From Rickettsia typhi (lineage in GTDB: Bacteria > Pseudomonadota > Alphaproteobacteria > Rickettsiales > Deianiraeaceae): DNA of 64,000 bases. Below are positions 8,801 to 17,829 of the stretch, piece after piece (the stretch's first letter is position 1; every line of letters starts with the position of its first letter). The stretch covers positions 23,577-87,576 of the forward strand of contig CAMDIK010000005.1 in the NCBI GenBank assembly GCA_945898725.1, given 5' to 3'. A model generated the notes under the pieces. The model saw nothing but the letters and a program-made list of their open reading frames with translations. It was not told where the DNA came from and did not search any database. The position numbers were made by a program, and so were the translations under genes.

Positions 8801-10357
8801 TTAATATTCCTCAAATTCCACATCAGTTAGGGTTTCAAACATCAAAAAATTTTCATACCTGTTGGAGGGTTGCACAACAACCAAATTCTCAAGGCGAATG
8901 CCATATTTTCCATCAAAATAAACCCCAGGCTCAATTGATAAAACCATTCCAACTTCAAGTTTAGTGCCAAAACTGCGAGGGGAAATGCCGCAAGGGCCTT
9001 CATGCACAGACAAAAAAGAGCCCACCCCGTGCCCCGTGCCATGATTGTAATTTAACCCACAATTCCAGAGATTTTGCCTTGCAATTGCGTCCAAATGTGC
9101 CCCGGTAACACCCCGCGGAAAATGTAAATTTGACAAACTTTCAAGCGATTTTTTGACCAAATTATAGTGCAATTTCGCCTCCGGGTATAAATTTGCAACA
9201 TCGCCAAGCAAAATAGTGCGCGTAATATCGGTTGTACCACATAAATATTGCCCACCGGAATCTATCAGCAAAACACCGGTTTTTTCTATGTTTTTTGCAG
9301 AAATTTGTTCGGGTTTATAGTGTATAATCGCGCCATTTTCGTTAAAACCCGCAATTGTCTCAAAGCTTGGATATATAAATTCAAGACTTTCACTGCGAAA
9401 TTCAATCGCCTTTTGGGATATGTCATATTCGCTTATATTATCGGTGTTTTTCACCCAATTTAGCAGCTTTTTTACTGCAATTCCATCAATTTTATGCGCA
9501 CTTCGCATACCCTGAATTTCCACCGAATTTTTAATGCTTTTCGGTAGTAAAATAGGGTTGTGCACATCAATAATTTCCCCACAATATTCACTAATTGCAT
9601 TGTATATCGCACCATTTACCTCTTTTTTTGTCAGGCTAATAGAGGAAATTTTTGACAAATAACGCTCCAGTTGAGAAAAATCCTGAAAATCTGCGCCAGA
9701 ATGCGCTGGTGGATTGTTGAAATTCCCAAATACTTTCACTGTATTGCTACGTTTTTCAATAATAGCAAAAGCGTTAATTAACGGGCTGCAAGGCACATCT
9801 GCCCCGCGAATATTTAGCAACCAGCAAATTGACGCGGCATCGGATATAAAATAGCAATCTCCGGAAATTTCTTGTCTTATTTTGCTAATTTTTTCGGCAC
9901 TTTCTTCGCCTGCGTATTCAATTTCATGTTCAAAAACTTCAGAAAACGTCTTAGGTATTGCAAAATTACAAGACTGAAAAACCTCCATTTTACCAAGTAA
10001 AATAGTTCTAAAATTCGCGCCAAGATCAGCAATTTCGCGCTGGCTAAAATAGTTCGAAAGCACTGCAATGCTTGAAATTTCCATAGAATATAAGATATTT
10101 TCTATGGAAGCTGCTCCAAGGTCAACAATTTTCCATTTCTGCATATCCAGTTGAATTGCCGCCTGGGCTAAATATCGCCCGTCAGTAAAGAGAATATTGT
10201 AATTTCTTCCTACAAAAATAATGCCATTTGACCCATTAAATCCGCTTAAAAAATACATCAAACTTCTCTCCTGCGCAACGTATTCATTTAAAAATTCATC
10301 CCTAGATGAAATTAAAATGCCGTCAACACTATATTTTTCTAATAATTTTTCTAACAT
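8801..10357 (-). CDS. Xaa-Pro aminopeptidase (M24B)
   Basis: This dinuclear metallopeptidase removes N-terminal residues preceding proline, useful for recycling peptides. Of the 518 residues, the first 300 contain two creatinase-like N-terminal subdomains (FLSGFNGSNGIIF, FTDGRYLAQA). The C-terminal pita-bread domain has the metal ligands in order: Asp in LIDSGGQY, Asp in GTTDITRT, His in GTGHGVGSFLSVHEGP, Glu in LSIEPGVY and Glu in GIRLENL. The length is somewhat below the 590-600 of full three-domain AMPP. It is divergent from hemA, with start codons about 60 bp apart. Confidence 0.92.
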   Translation of the reverse strand: MLEKLLEKYSVDGILISSRDEFLNEYVAQERSLMYFLSGFNGSNGIIFVGRNYNILFTDGRYLAQAAIQLDMQKWKIVDLGAASIENILYSMEISSIAVLSNYFSQREIADLGANFRTILLGKMEVFQSCNFAIPKTFSEVFEHEIEYAGEESAEKISKIRQEISGDCYFISDAASICWLLNIRGADVPCSPLINAFAIIEKRSNTVKVFGNFNNPPAHSGADFQDFSQLERYLSKISSISLTKKEVNGAIYNAISEYCGEIIDVHNPILLPKSIKNSVEIQGMRSAHKIDGIAVKKLLNWVKNTDNISEYDISQKAIEFRSESLEFIYPSFETIAGFNENGAIIHYKPEQISAKNIEKTGVLLIDSGGQYLCGTTDITRTILLGDVANLYPEAKLHYNLVKKSLESLSNLHFPRGVTGAHLDAIARQNLWNCGLNYNHGTGHGVGSFLSVHEGPCGISPRSFGTKLEVGMVLSIEPGVYFDGKYGIRLENLVVVQPSNRYENFLMFETLTDVEFEEY

Positions 10358-10416
10358 TAAATACTTGCAAAATATACCAATTGCGATACAAACAAATAAT
10401 AGGTATTACATTTAAT

Positions 10417-11613
10417 ATGAATTATCAAGATTTTTTTTTACAAAACATAGAAAAAATTAAAAACGATAACAGGTATCGCAGATTTCAAGAGGTAAAAAAA
10501 AGTATTTCCAGCTTTCCCGTTATGGAAAATTCAAATATGCAAGTGTGGTGTAGTAATGATTATTTGGGCATGAGCGTGCATCCAGAAGTGATAAAATCTC
10601 TATGCGCCACAGCGGAAAAGCGCGGAGTTGGCAGCGGCGGAACACGCAATATTTCAGGCACAACAAGCGAAATTATAGAACTGGAGTCAAATATCGCCAA
10701 ATTTCATAAAAAAGAATCCGGGCTGGTGTTTACCTCCGGTTACGTTTCAAATTTAGCAACAATTTCCGCAATAACATCAATAATTCCGGGCATTGTTATA
10801 TTTTCTGACCAGAAAAATCACGCCTCCATTATCTCCGGAATTCGTATAAATAATGTGAAAAAGCACATTTTTAATCACAATGACACCAATCACCTGGAAG
10901 AATTAATCAAAATATACCCAATATCTACGCCAAAATTAATAATTTTTGAAGGAATTTATTCAATGGACAGCTCCACCCCGAATATTCAAAAAATCGTTGA
11001 AATAGCCAAGAAATACAATGCTTTAACCTATGTCGATGAAGTTCACGCAGTGGGTTTATATGGTAAATCCGGGCGCGGAATTTCAAATTTACTCAATGTT
11101 GACAGTGAAATTGACATAATACAAGGCACTTTTGGAAAGGCTTTTGGGGTAATAGGTGGTTACATCACAGCGTCAGCGGAAATATGCGATGCAATAAGGC
11201 TAAATGGCTCATCTTTCATCTTTACAACCTCCCTACCCCCGGGAATTTGCGCGGCAATCTCAAAATCACTTGAAATTGTGCAATCGGAAGCGGGCGATGC
11301 GCTGCGGGCAAAACATTTTTCAACAGTAAAAATCTTAAAAAATGGCTTAAAACATAGAAATATTGACTACCTATCCAACCCGGATATTGAAACGCATATT
11401 ATTCCTGTAATGATAAGAAATGCTGCAAAAGCACAGCAAATATCCCGAATGTTACTGGAAAAATTTGCAATATACGCGCAGCATATTAACTATCCCACCG
11501 TTCCCGTTGGAGAAGAGAGAATACGCATAACCACAAGCCCATTTCACACAGCAGAAATGGCGGAATATCTGTTAAATTCCTTGGATTTTTGTATAAAAAA
11601 TGACCCAAAATAA
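10417..11613 (+). CDS. hemA: 5-aminolevulinate synthase
   Basis: It condenses glycine and succinyl-CoA to 5-aminolevulinate, the C4 entry to haem typical of alphaproteobacteria and mitochondria. The ATG at 10417 gives 398 residues starting MNYQDFFLQNI. Visible signatures are NRYRRF, WCSNDYLGMSVHP, GSGGTRNISGTT, VDEVHAVGLYG, and the PLP-lysine motif QGTFGKAFGVIGGY (Lys about 241). The longer frame from 10306 overlaps the divergent aminopeptidase gene and is not needed. It overlaps lpxB by 14 bp, so the two are probably cotranscribed. Confidence 0.94.
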   Translation: MNYQDFFLQNIEKIKNDNRYRRFQEVKKSISSFPVMENSNMQVWCSNDYLGMSVHPEVIKSLCATAEKRGVGSGGTRNISGTTSEIIELESNIAKFHKKESGLVFTSGYVSNLATISAITSIIPGIVIFSDQKNHASIISGIRINNVKKHIFNHNDTNHLEELIKIYPISTPKLIIFEGIYSMDSSTPNIQKIVEIAKKYNALTYVDEVHAVGLYGKSGRGISNLLNVDSEIDIIQGTFGKAFGVIGGYITASAEICDAIRLNGSSFIFTTSLPPGICAAISKSLEIVQSEAGDALRAKHFSTVKILKNGLKHRNIDYLSNPDIETHIIPVMIRNAAKAQQISRMLLEKFAIYAQHINYPTVPVGEERIRITTSPFHTAEMAEYLLNSLDFCIKNDPK

Positions 11614-12739
11614 AAATATCGTACTACTTGCCGGCGAGCCATCAGGGGATGCAATTGCAGCAAAAATTATTCCCCATTTGGGCGATTTTCAGCTTTCAGG
11701 CACGGGCGGAAATAAGATGATTTCCCAAGGCTTTACAAGCATTTTTGATATATCGGAAATATCTGTAATGGGATTTTTTGAAGTTATAAAACACCTGGGA
11801 AACATACTCAAGCGAATCAACGAAACCGTGCGCCATATACAAGAAATTTCGCCAAGAATTATAGTAACTTTTGACTCTCCGGGATTTGCAAAAGCTGTAG
11901 TTAAAAAACTGCGAAAACGCGGATATTCCGGTGAAATAATACATATAGTTGCGCCAACGGTTTGGGCTTACAAGCCAAAGCGCGCAAAAATTTTCGCAAA
12001 ATACTTCGATGCAATATGCTGTTTTCTGCCATTTGAGCCTGAATATTTTGAAAAATATGGGCTTAAGTCGCACTTTGTTGGAAATGTTGCAATTGAAGAT
12101 GAGTTGCTTGAATTGAGAAATAATATCGCAAAAAGCGCAGTAAAATCAGGGGATTTGATCAATATTGCAATCACGCTGGGAAGTAGGCAAATGGAAGTGG
12201 GGCGGCATTTACCTGTAATTTCCAAAGTTATGAAAAATCTTCACGAAAAATATAAAAATGCGCATTTTACCCTGCCAACATTGCCGAATTTGCAACCACG
12301 AATAGAGGAATATCTAAAACTTCACAGCGAAGACTGTAATTTCTCAATAGATTCAAGCAGCGATGCAATAAATAATGCAATTTACAGTTGCAACGTGGCA
12401 ATTGCAAAATCCGGCACGAATACCACGCAATTTCTTGTAAATTCCAAGCCAATAGTGGTTTATTACAAGGTTCACCCACTGTCATACTTGATGATAAAAG
12501 TAATGATGACAACAAAATTTGTTAATTTGGTAAATATTATTGCAAAAAAAATGATAATTCCAGAGCTAATACAAGGTAGGGCAAACCCTGAAAATATAAC
12601 CCGAGAGATTAGTAAAATCATTGACAATTTAGCATCATCAAGCTATCAAATACAGCCATACTTACTTGAAATGCTTCCAAATTCTACTGAAAAACCCAGT
12701 AAAATAATCGCAGATATAATAATAAAGCAAGCTAGTTAA
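11600..12739 (+). CDS. lpxB: lipid-A-disaccharide synthase
   Basis: LpxB joins UDP-2,3-diacylglucosamine and lipid X to form the lipid A disaccharide at the inner membrane. The 379-residue protein begins with the family signature LLAGEPSGDAIAAKII and carries SVMGFFEVIKHL, IVAPTVWAYKPKRAK, HFVGNVAIED, and a C-terminal donor site with AIAKSGTNTTQF. Length is standard. With the LpxL-like acyltransferase at 19066 it argues that this organism makes lipid A. The gene overlaps hemA by 14 bp and the convergent iscU by 4 bp. Confidence 0.94.
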   Translation: MTQNKNIVLLAGEPSGDAIAAKIIPHLGDFQLSGTGGNKMISQGFTSIFDISEISVMGFFEVIKHLGNILKRINETVRHIQEISPRIIVTFDSPGFAKAVVKKLRKRGYSGEIIHIVAPTVWAYKPKRAKIFAKYFDAICCFLPFEPEYFEKYGLKSHFVGNVAIEDELLELRNNIAKSAVKSGDLINIAITLGSRQMEVGRHLPVISKVMKNLHEKYKNAHFTLPTLPNLQPRIEEYLKLHSEDCNFSIDSSSDAINNAIYSCNVAIAKSGTNTTQFLVNSKPIVVYYKVHPLSYLMIKVMMTTKFVNLVNIIAKKMIIPELIQGRANPENITREISKIIDNLASSSYQIQPYLLEMLPNSTEKPSKIIADIIIKQAS

Positions 12740-13125
12740 GCATTTTTCTGTTGTTTTTGCTGGTAATCTGCAATTGCGGCTTTAATTGCATCTTCTGCCA
12801 AAACAGAGCAGTGAATTTTAATTGGTGGTAAGTTTAACTCCTTCACGATGCTGCTATTTTTAATTTCCCTTGCCTCTTGCAAGCTTTTTCCTTTTAGCCA
12901 TTCAGTAGCCAAAGAACTTGAAGCAATTGCCGATCCGCAACCATATGTTTTAAATTTTGCATCTTCTATAACCCCGTCATCACTGACTTTAATTTGTAAT
13001 TGCATCACGTCTCCGCACGCAGGCGCGCCAACCAAACCAGTGCCTATTGAAGCATCTGTTTTATCCATAGATCCAACATTTCTAGGATTTTCATAGTGAT
13101 CTAAGATTTTTTCACCGTAAGCCAT
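12736..13125 (-). CDS. iscU: Fe-S cluster scaffold protein IscU
   Basis: IscU is the scaffold on which cysteine desulfurase and frataxin-type partners build [2Fe-2S] clusters. The ATG at 13125 gives MAYGEKILDHYENPRNVG, the canonical N-terminus. The three cluster cysteines are in APACGD (Cys37), YGCGSA (Cys63) and KIHCSVLAEDA (His105, Cys106). The Hsc70-binding LPPIK motif, seen as LNLPPIKIHC, is present. At 129 residues the length is normal. It stands alone, away from the cysteine desulfurase at 1632 and ErpA at 38309, so Fe-S genes are dispersed. Confidence 0.95.
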   Translation of the reverse strand: MAYGEKILDHYENPRNVGSMDKTDASIGTGLVGAPACGDVMQLQIKVSDDGVIEDAKFKTYGCGSAIASSSLATEWLKGKSLQEAREIKNSSIVKELNLPPIKIHCSVLAEDAIKAAIADYQQKQQKNA

Positions 13126-13382
13126 AATATTTTCAAAAAAACCTACCGAATTACCTTGTTGTACTATAAATATAAAATGCAAGTAAAAAATAAATGCACA
13201 AAATAGGTGGTATGCGTATATTCTTATTTGAAAATCAAGCTAGATGTAGTTAGATTTTTCAATCTTGGGTTTTTTGCTGATTTACTATCAAGTATAATTT
13301 TTTTATCTTTTAAAAGATTGTAGTATTGTGCCTGTTTTTGCAATTGTAGGGTTTAATTTTTTCAAGTTAAAAAGCAATAAAA
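13126..13382. other. longest non-coding gap (about 257 bp)
   Basis: This AT-rich stretch lies between iscU and tRNA-Lys, both on the minus strand. I see no supportable gene. It contains a perfect 14-bp palindrome ATCTTTTAAAAGAT (13305-13318) next to a T-run (13298-13304). That could be a weak terminator or a regulatory site, but the stem has only A/T-rich pairs. Confidence 0.4.
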
Positions 13383-13458
13383 TGGTGGGCACCCCGGGAT
13401 TCGAACCCGGGACCAATTGATTAAAAGTCAACTGCTCTACCAACTGAGCTAGGTGCCC
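13383..13458 (-). tRNA. tRNA-Lys (anticodon UUU)
   Basis: The reverse complement gives acceptor GGGCACC/GGTGCCC, a D-arm AGCTCAGTTGGTAGAGC, and an anticodon loop CTTTTAA on stem GTTGA/TCAAT. The T-arm is CCCGGGTTCGAATCCCGGG. CCA is encoded at 13383-13385. Confidence 0.96.
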
Positions 13459-13526
13459 CACATTTCAGCAATAAGCATAGTATATTTAATAGTCAAGTTT
13501 TTTTTCATACAAAAGAATATTTTCTC

Positions 13527-13555
13527 TTGACTTTTGGGTTATAAATATTTATCAC
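13527..13555 (+). promoter_or_regulatory. promoter of the aromatic operon
   Basis: TTGACT (13527-13532) and TATCAC (13550-13555) are 17 bp apart, ending 23 bp before the ATG of the DAHP synthase gene. The upstream TTG at 13534 is inside this element, so it is not a plausible start. Confidence 0.5.
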
Positions 13556-13578
13556 TTGGTGTATTTATTCTGAAATAT

Positions 13579-14478
13579 ATGACAGATTTGGTGAAAATTA
13601 TAGCAGGACCTTGCTCGGTAGACTTTCAAAATAAACATGAAATTATTGAATCTTTGGGTATAAAACTTAACGGAAAAAGTGCGCTATATGGCGTGCGGGT
13701 TGTGGGTTTAAAATCACGCACTAATTTCGACCCAAAAAATGCTTTTATTGGTATAGATATTGAAAATTACAACGAAAATTGTGAAATTATGATGCGCGCA
13801 GGTGCTATTAAAAACATGCCAAGCGTGGAAATAGCTAATGAAATTCAGGCTATTTCCCCCAATACCTTCATTGCAACGGAAATTATAGATCAGTGGGTGC
13901 AACCTGCCGTTTTAGCAAAATTTTTACGCTCAAAAAATGCAATTATATGGAACCCGGCGGTTAATCATTTGGGGTTTCCAATGCAAGTAATGGCAAGATT
14001 TGCCAAGCAAAATGGCTGGAAAGTGGGTATAAAAAATGGCAAAACTTTGGGTAGCAGTTTAGAGAAATCTGAAGTGCAAAATCAGCAAACTTCTTTAGAT
14101 AAATCATGGGCTGGGCTTGCAAGTTATGCAGATATTTTGCACGAAAGTGACGTATTTTTCATACATCGCGGGGTTGATTTGGGTGACAATCAGGGCTTTA
14201 GAAATTATCCGGTTCACAATTTGTGTAGCAGGGTAAAAAACGCAATAAATCAAGAGATTTTCCTTGATCCAAGTCACATTGCCGGACCAAAAAAACGCGA
14301 TGAAATCGTTGATTTTACAGTGGATGCAATGAAAATAAAGGATGTCAACGGCAGCTATTTATATACCGGAATTTTACTTGAATGCGGCACTGCAAAAAGT
14401 GACACAGAGCAGCATATTTCCCATGCAGAACTGGAACAAATCATCGCAGAAGTCACAAAATTTAGAAAATTAGGATAG
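13579..14478 (+). CDS. divergent 3-deoxy-7-phosphoheptulonate (DAHP) synthase, type I fold
   Basis: It is predicted to condense PEP and erythrose 4-phosphate, the first step of the shikimate pathway. Of 299 residues, the motifs AGPCS (metal Cys), RVVGLKSRT (variant of KPRT/S, which separates DAHP from KDO8P synthases), IATEIID, VGIKNGK, FIHRGV, DPSHIAG and LLECG can be matched to type I DAHP synthases. The loop that carries an Arg/ESQ motif in AroG reads WNPAVNHLGFP, so the PEP-phosphate site differs. It is first in the aro operon, 4 nt before aroA, which supports the role. A related aldolase acting on another sugar phosphate is the alternative. Confidence 0.78.
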   Translation: MTDLVKIIAGPCSVDFQNKHEIIESLGIKLNGKSALYGVRVVGLKSRTNFDPKNAFIGIDIENYNENCEIMMRAGAIKNMPSVEIANEIQAISPNTFIATEIIDQWVQPAVLAKFLRSKNAIIWNPAVNHLGFPMQVMARFAKQNGWKVGIKNGKTLGSSLEKSEVQNQQTSLDKSWAGLASYADILHESDVFFIHRGVDLGDNQGFRNYPVHNLCSRVKNAINQEIFLDPSHIAGPKKRDEIVDFTVDAMKIKDVNGSYLYTGILLECGTAKSDTEQHISHAELEQIIAEVTKFRKLG

Positions 14479-14482
14479 TTAA

Positions 14483-15781
14483 ATGAGCGATATTTTGATT
14501 AAAAATAGCTGTGAATTCATCAAGGGAAATGTGGAAATTCCTACATCAAAAAGCTATGCAAATCGCGCGTTAATTATCTCGGCACTTGCAAAAGGAACGT
14601 CAATTTTGCAAAATATGCCCGAGTGTGACGATGTAATTTACCTAGTAAAAGCACTGGGGAAGCTCAATATTGCAATAGAAAAATCAGGCAAAAATTTAAC
14701 TGTACACGGGTGTGGTGGAAGTTTTAAAAACGTGGAAAATACTGAATTATTCTGCGGAATTGCAGGTACAACAAGCAGATTTCTGGTATCTTTGGCGGCG
14801 CTAACTGGAAAAGAAATTACAATATCTGGCGAAGGGCAGCTGCTGGAAAGACCGGTGGGAGATTTATGCAAAGCGCTTGAAAGCATTGGGGTTTTTGTGG
14901 AATATTTGCAAAAAAATCAGTGCATTCCGGTAGTTATCAATGGCAGCAATTTGCGCAGTGTGAAAAACATCGAGATCAAGGGTAATATTTCTAGTCAATT
15001 TATCTCTTCCTTGTTAATGATTACGCCATATTTACCGGGAAATATTGAAATTAACGTGCAAAATCACCCGGTTTCTGCAAGCTATATCGACATAACTCTT
15101 GATATTATGCGCAGTTTTAACGTAAATATTTCGCATCAGAATTACACTAAATATATCGCAAATTCCCAGCAATATCAAGCAAAAAATTATACTATCGAAG
15201 GTGATTGGTCTTCGGCGTCGTACTTTTTTGCCCTATCTTTATTGACAAATTCCACTATAACACTGGAAAATTTAAGCACTTCATCAACGCAAGGAGACGC
15301 GGGAATTGTCAAAATTTTCAAACAAATAGGCCTGAATGTAGCAGAAAAATCGGGTACTTTTTATCTTGCAGGGGGGGTGGTTACACCGGTGGAAATTAAC
15401 ATGGAAAATATGCCGGATTCCGCAATGACAATTATATGCGTTCTGGCTTTTGCCTCAGGAAAATCAACCATTTCCGGGCTTTCAACCCTGAAAAATAAGG
15501 AAACAAATCGCCTGCTTGCGCTGCATCAAGAATTGGCAAAAATCGGCGTAAAAACGGAGGTTTTTGAAGATGGAATTACAATTCACGGAAGCCCAGACAT
15601 CGCGCTTGAAAAAATTGTCAAAATTGAAACATATCACGATCACAGAATGGCAATGTGCTTCGGCATTTTGGGCGCAAAATTGGGAAATATTGTGATTAAA
15701 AACAAGGAGGTTGTAAGCAAATCTTACCCTAATTTCTGGGAATCTATCAGTAATATTGGAGTTATATGCCAAGAATATTAG
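14483..15781 (+). CDS. aroA: 3-phosphoshikimate 1-carboxyvinyltransferase (EPSP synthase)
   Basis: AroA transfers enolpyruvate from PEP to shikimate 3-phosphate. The 432 residues have the N-terminal substrate loop PTSKSYANRALIISAL, the PEP-site motif GIAGTTSRFL (E. coli has GNAGTAMRPL), GEGQLLERPVGDL, GDWSSASYFF, the LKNKETNR region and DHRMAMCFGILG near the C-terminus. It follows the DAHP synthase gene after 4 nt, and its last 16 bp overlap the AroKED gene, which implies translational coupling. Confidence 0.94.
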   Translation: MSDILIKNSCEFIKGNVEIPTSKSYANRALIISALAKGTSILQNMPECDDVIYLVKALGKLNIAIEKSGKNLTVHGCGGSFKNVENTELFCGIAGTTSRFLVSLAALTGKEITISGEGQLLERPVGDLCKALESIGVFVEYLQKNQCIPVVINGSNLRSVKNIEIKGNISSQFISSLLMITPYLPGNIEINVQNHPVSASYIDITLDIMRSFNVNISHQNYTKYIANSQQYQAKNYTIEGDWSSASYFFALSLLTNSTITLENLSTSSTQGDAGIVKIFKQIGLNVAEKSGTFYLAGGVVTPVEINMENMPDSAMTIICVLAFASGKSTISGLSTLKNKETNRLLALHQELAKIGVKTEVFEDGITIHGSPDIALEKIVKIETYHDHRMAMCFGILGAKLGNIVIKNKEVVSKSYPNFWESISNIGVICQEY

Positions 15782-17829
15782 CACATTGGAAAAATATCGC
15801 ACTAATTGGAATGCGGTGCACAGGGAAAACAGGGATTGCCCAGTATTTATCGGAGAAAATCGGCATGCCGTGCTACGATATAGATAAAATTATCGCGCAA
15901 AAAACTGGTAAAAGTATAGCAGATTTAACAAATAATGGCGAGAATTGGGCGCACTTTCGCCAAATGGAAACAGAAATTTTACAAGAGTTGCTTCAAGAAG
16001 AAAATATCATAATATCTTGTGGCGGTGGGTGTGGCGTGAATGACGTAAAAATCAACGATACAACCTACGGAAAAATGCAATTTGACCTGCTAAATACCAG
16101 TAAAAATACATTCAAAATTTTACTTGAAAGCAGTGTTGAAAAAATTATCTCACGACTTAAAAATGATGTAAATTCCAAGCAAAATCGCCCTAAATTAACA
16201 AATCATAACAGTGTTGAAGAGGAGGTTATTTTACAGAATCATTATAGACAAGCAGGGTACCGAAAACTTGCAAATATCGCCGTAAATACTAGTGATGCAG
16301 AGAGAAATTTCGGACAAATTTCCCGAAATATCATTCAGAAAATTCATAAAAAAACCAATGCGGTTATAGGTTTTCCGGTTTTGCAGTCCCTATCGCCCGA
16401 TGTTCATAATTATCTATATCAGGCAATGAATCTTGACGATCAATATGAGTTCATTCACCTGGAAATTTCCCCGCAAAATCTGCATAAAATTCGCAACTAC
16501 ATCTTGGAAAACAATCTATATGGAATTAGTGTTACCACCCCGCACAAGGTTGAAATAATGCAATATTTAGACGTTATAGACGACTCTGCGCGTGAAATTG
16601 GCGCGGTAAATACCATTATCAGGGGTGAAAAAAATGAGCTTATAGGTTATAATACAGATTATATTGGTATTGTAAAATCGCTTGAAAATATTGAGAATTT
16701 ACCAGAAAAACGTATTGCAATTTTGGGTTGTGGCGGGGCTGGTATGGCGGCAATTTATGGGCTGAAAAAGATATGTAAAAATATCACAATACTAAACCGA
16801 GATATGGAAAAATGCACTGAAATTGCTAGAAAATTTGGGTGTGAATGTGGAAATATTTCAAACTTTAATCCGGATATTTTTGACATCATAATTAATTGTA
16901 CTTCGTGCGGACATAATATTCACGAATGCCCCGTAAATACTGCGAAAATTACCTCACAGCACACGGTTTTTGATATTATTTATCACCCACTGGAAACAAA
17001 ATTGCTTAAAGAATCCAGGGAAAATGGGGCGAAAATTATCATTGGCACTGAAATGTTAATCAACCAAATGGTGCAGCAATATGAATTATATACGAATATT
17101 ACGCCAAATATTGAAGATATGCGAAGTATTGTTGAAGGTAAGATTCAGCAAAATTTACAGCTGGAGAAGCTAAAATCGCGCATTTTTATTTCTATTTTTG
17201 GCACAAGTATATCGGAAATTCGTGACAAAATATTACAAGCAAAAAAGCACACAAAAAATATCGAAATTCGCATAGATTCATTGGTAAATCTTGAAATGGA
17301 TTCTATCAATAAAATTGCAAATATCGCAGAGGGAATGAACGTAATTTTAACCTGCAGAAAACTGGAACACGGCGGCAATTACACTGGAAAAAACTACAAT
17401 GAAATCATGAAAAAAGCATCGCATTTGTTTGATTTTATTGACATTGATCACCTGGATTGGGAAATTGCGAAAATACTGCGTGAAAATAAGGCGAAAATTA
17501 TACTATCCTATCACAATTTTCATGAAACCCCGGCGCCTGAAATGCTGCGTAAAATAATCGAAAACATGAGGAATTACGCAGATTTTTGCAAAATTGCAAC
17601 ACGCGTAAATTCAGAAGCGGAAAATGCAATTTTGGCATCAATGCTAAGCCTTGAGGGCAATATTATTGCAATAGGAATGGGGAATTTGGGCAGAATTTTA
17701 CGCGTGAGTAATATTTTATTTGACTCTAAAATTACCTTTGCTACCCTGTCAAGGGCGGAAATTACTGCGCCTGGACAACTTTCTTTTGAAGAAATGGTGA
17801 ATTTTTACAGAATTTTATTGAACAACTAA
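15766..17829 (+). CDS. trifunctional shikimate kinase / shikimate dehydrogenase / 3-dehydroquinate dehydratase fusion (AroK-AroE-AroD)
   Basis: One 687-residue chain covers three pathway enzymes. Residues 1-190 are shikimate kinase: P-loop GMRCTGKT (15-22), DID (38-40), FRxxE (64-68), CGGG (85-88) and lid Arg141. Residues 197-460 are shikimate dehydrogenase: SLSP (208-211), TTPHK with Lys261, GAVNT, YNTDY with Asp298, the NADP loop GCGGAGMA (321-328) and Gln434/Gln438. Residues 472-687 are type I dehydroquinate dehydratase: Glu500/Arg502, Arg531, His583, Schiff-base Lys609 in CKIATRV, and SRAEITAPGQ (Arg663, Gln671). All three appear catalytically complete. It overlaps aroA by 16 bp and aroC by 1 bp. 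Confidence 0.95.
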   Translation: MPRILAHWKNIALIGMRCTGKTGIAQYLSEKIGMPCYDIDKIIAQKTGKSIADLTNNGENWAHFRQMETEILQELLQEENIIISCGGGCGVNDVKINDTTYGKMQFDLLNTSKNTFKILLESSVEKIISRLKNDVNSKQNRPKLTNHNSVEEEVILQNHYRQAGYRKLANIAVNTSDAERNFGQISRNIIQKIHKKTNAVIGFPVLQSLSPDVHNYLYQAMNLDDQYEFIHLEISPQNLHKIRNYILENNLYGISVTTPHKVEIMQYLDVIDDSAREIGAVNTIIRGEKNELIGYNTDYIGIVKSLENIENLPEKRIAILGCGGAGMAAIYGLKKICKNITILNRDMEKCTEIARKFGCECGNISNFNPDIFDIIINCTSCGHNIHECPVNTAKITSQHTVFDIIYHPLETKLLKESRENGAKIIIGTEMLINQMVQQYELYTNITPNIEDMRSIVEGKIQQNLQLEKLKSRIFISIFGTSISEIRDKILQAKKHTKNIEIRIDSLVNLEMDSINKIANIAEGMNVILTCRKLEHGGNYTGKNYNEIMKKASHLFDFIDIDHLDWEIAKILRENKAKIILSYHNFHETPAPEMLRKIIENMRNYADFCKIATRVNSEAENAILASMLSLEGNIIAIGMGNLGRILRVSNILFDSKITFATLSRAEITAPGQLSFEEMVNFYRILLNN

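Noticed and set aside
13305..13318. Palindrome ATCTTTTAAAAGAT as an intrinsic terminator
   Set aside because: The stem is almost all A/T and the T-run precedes it on the plus strand; too weak to call.
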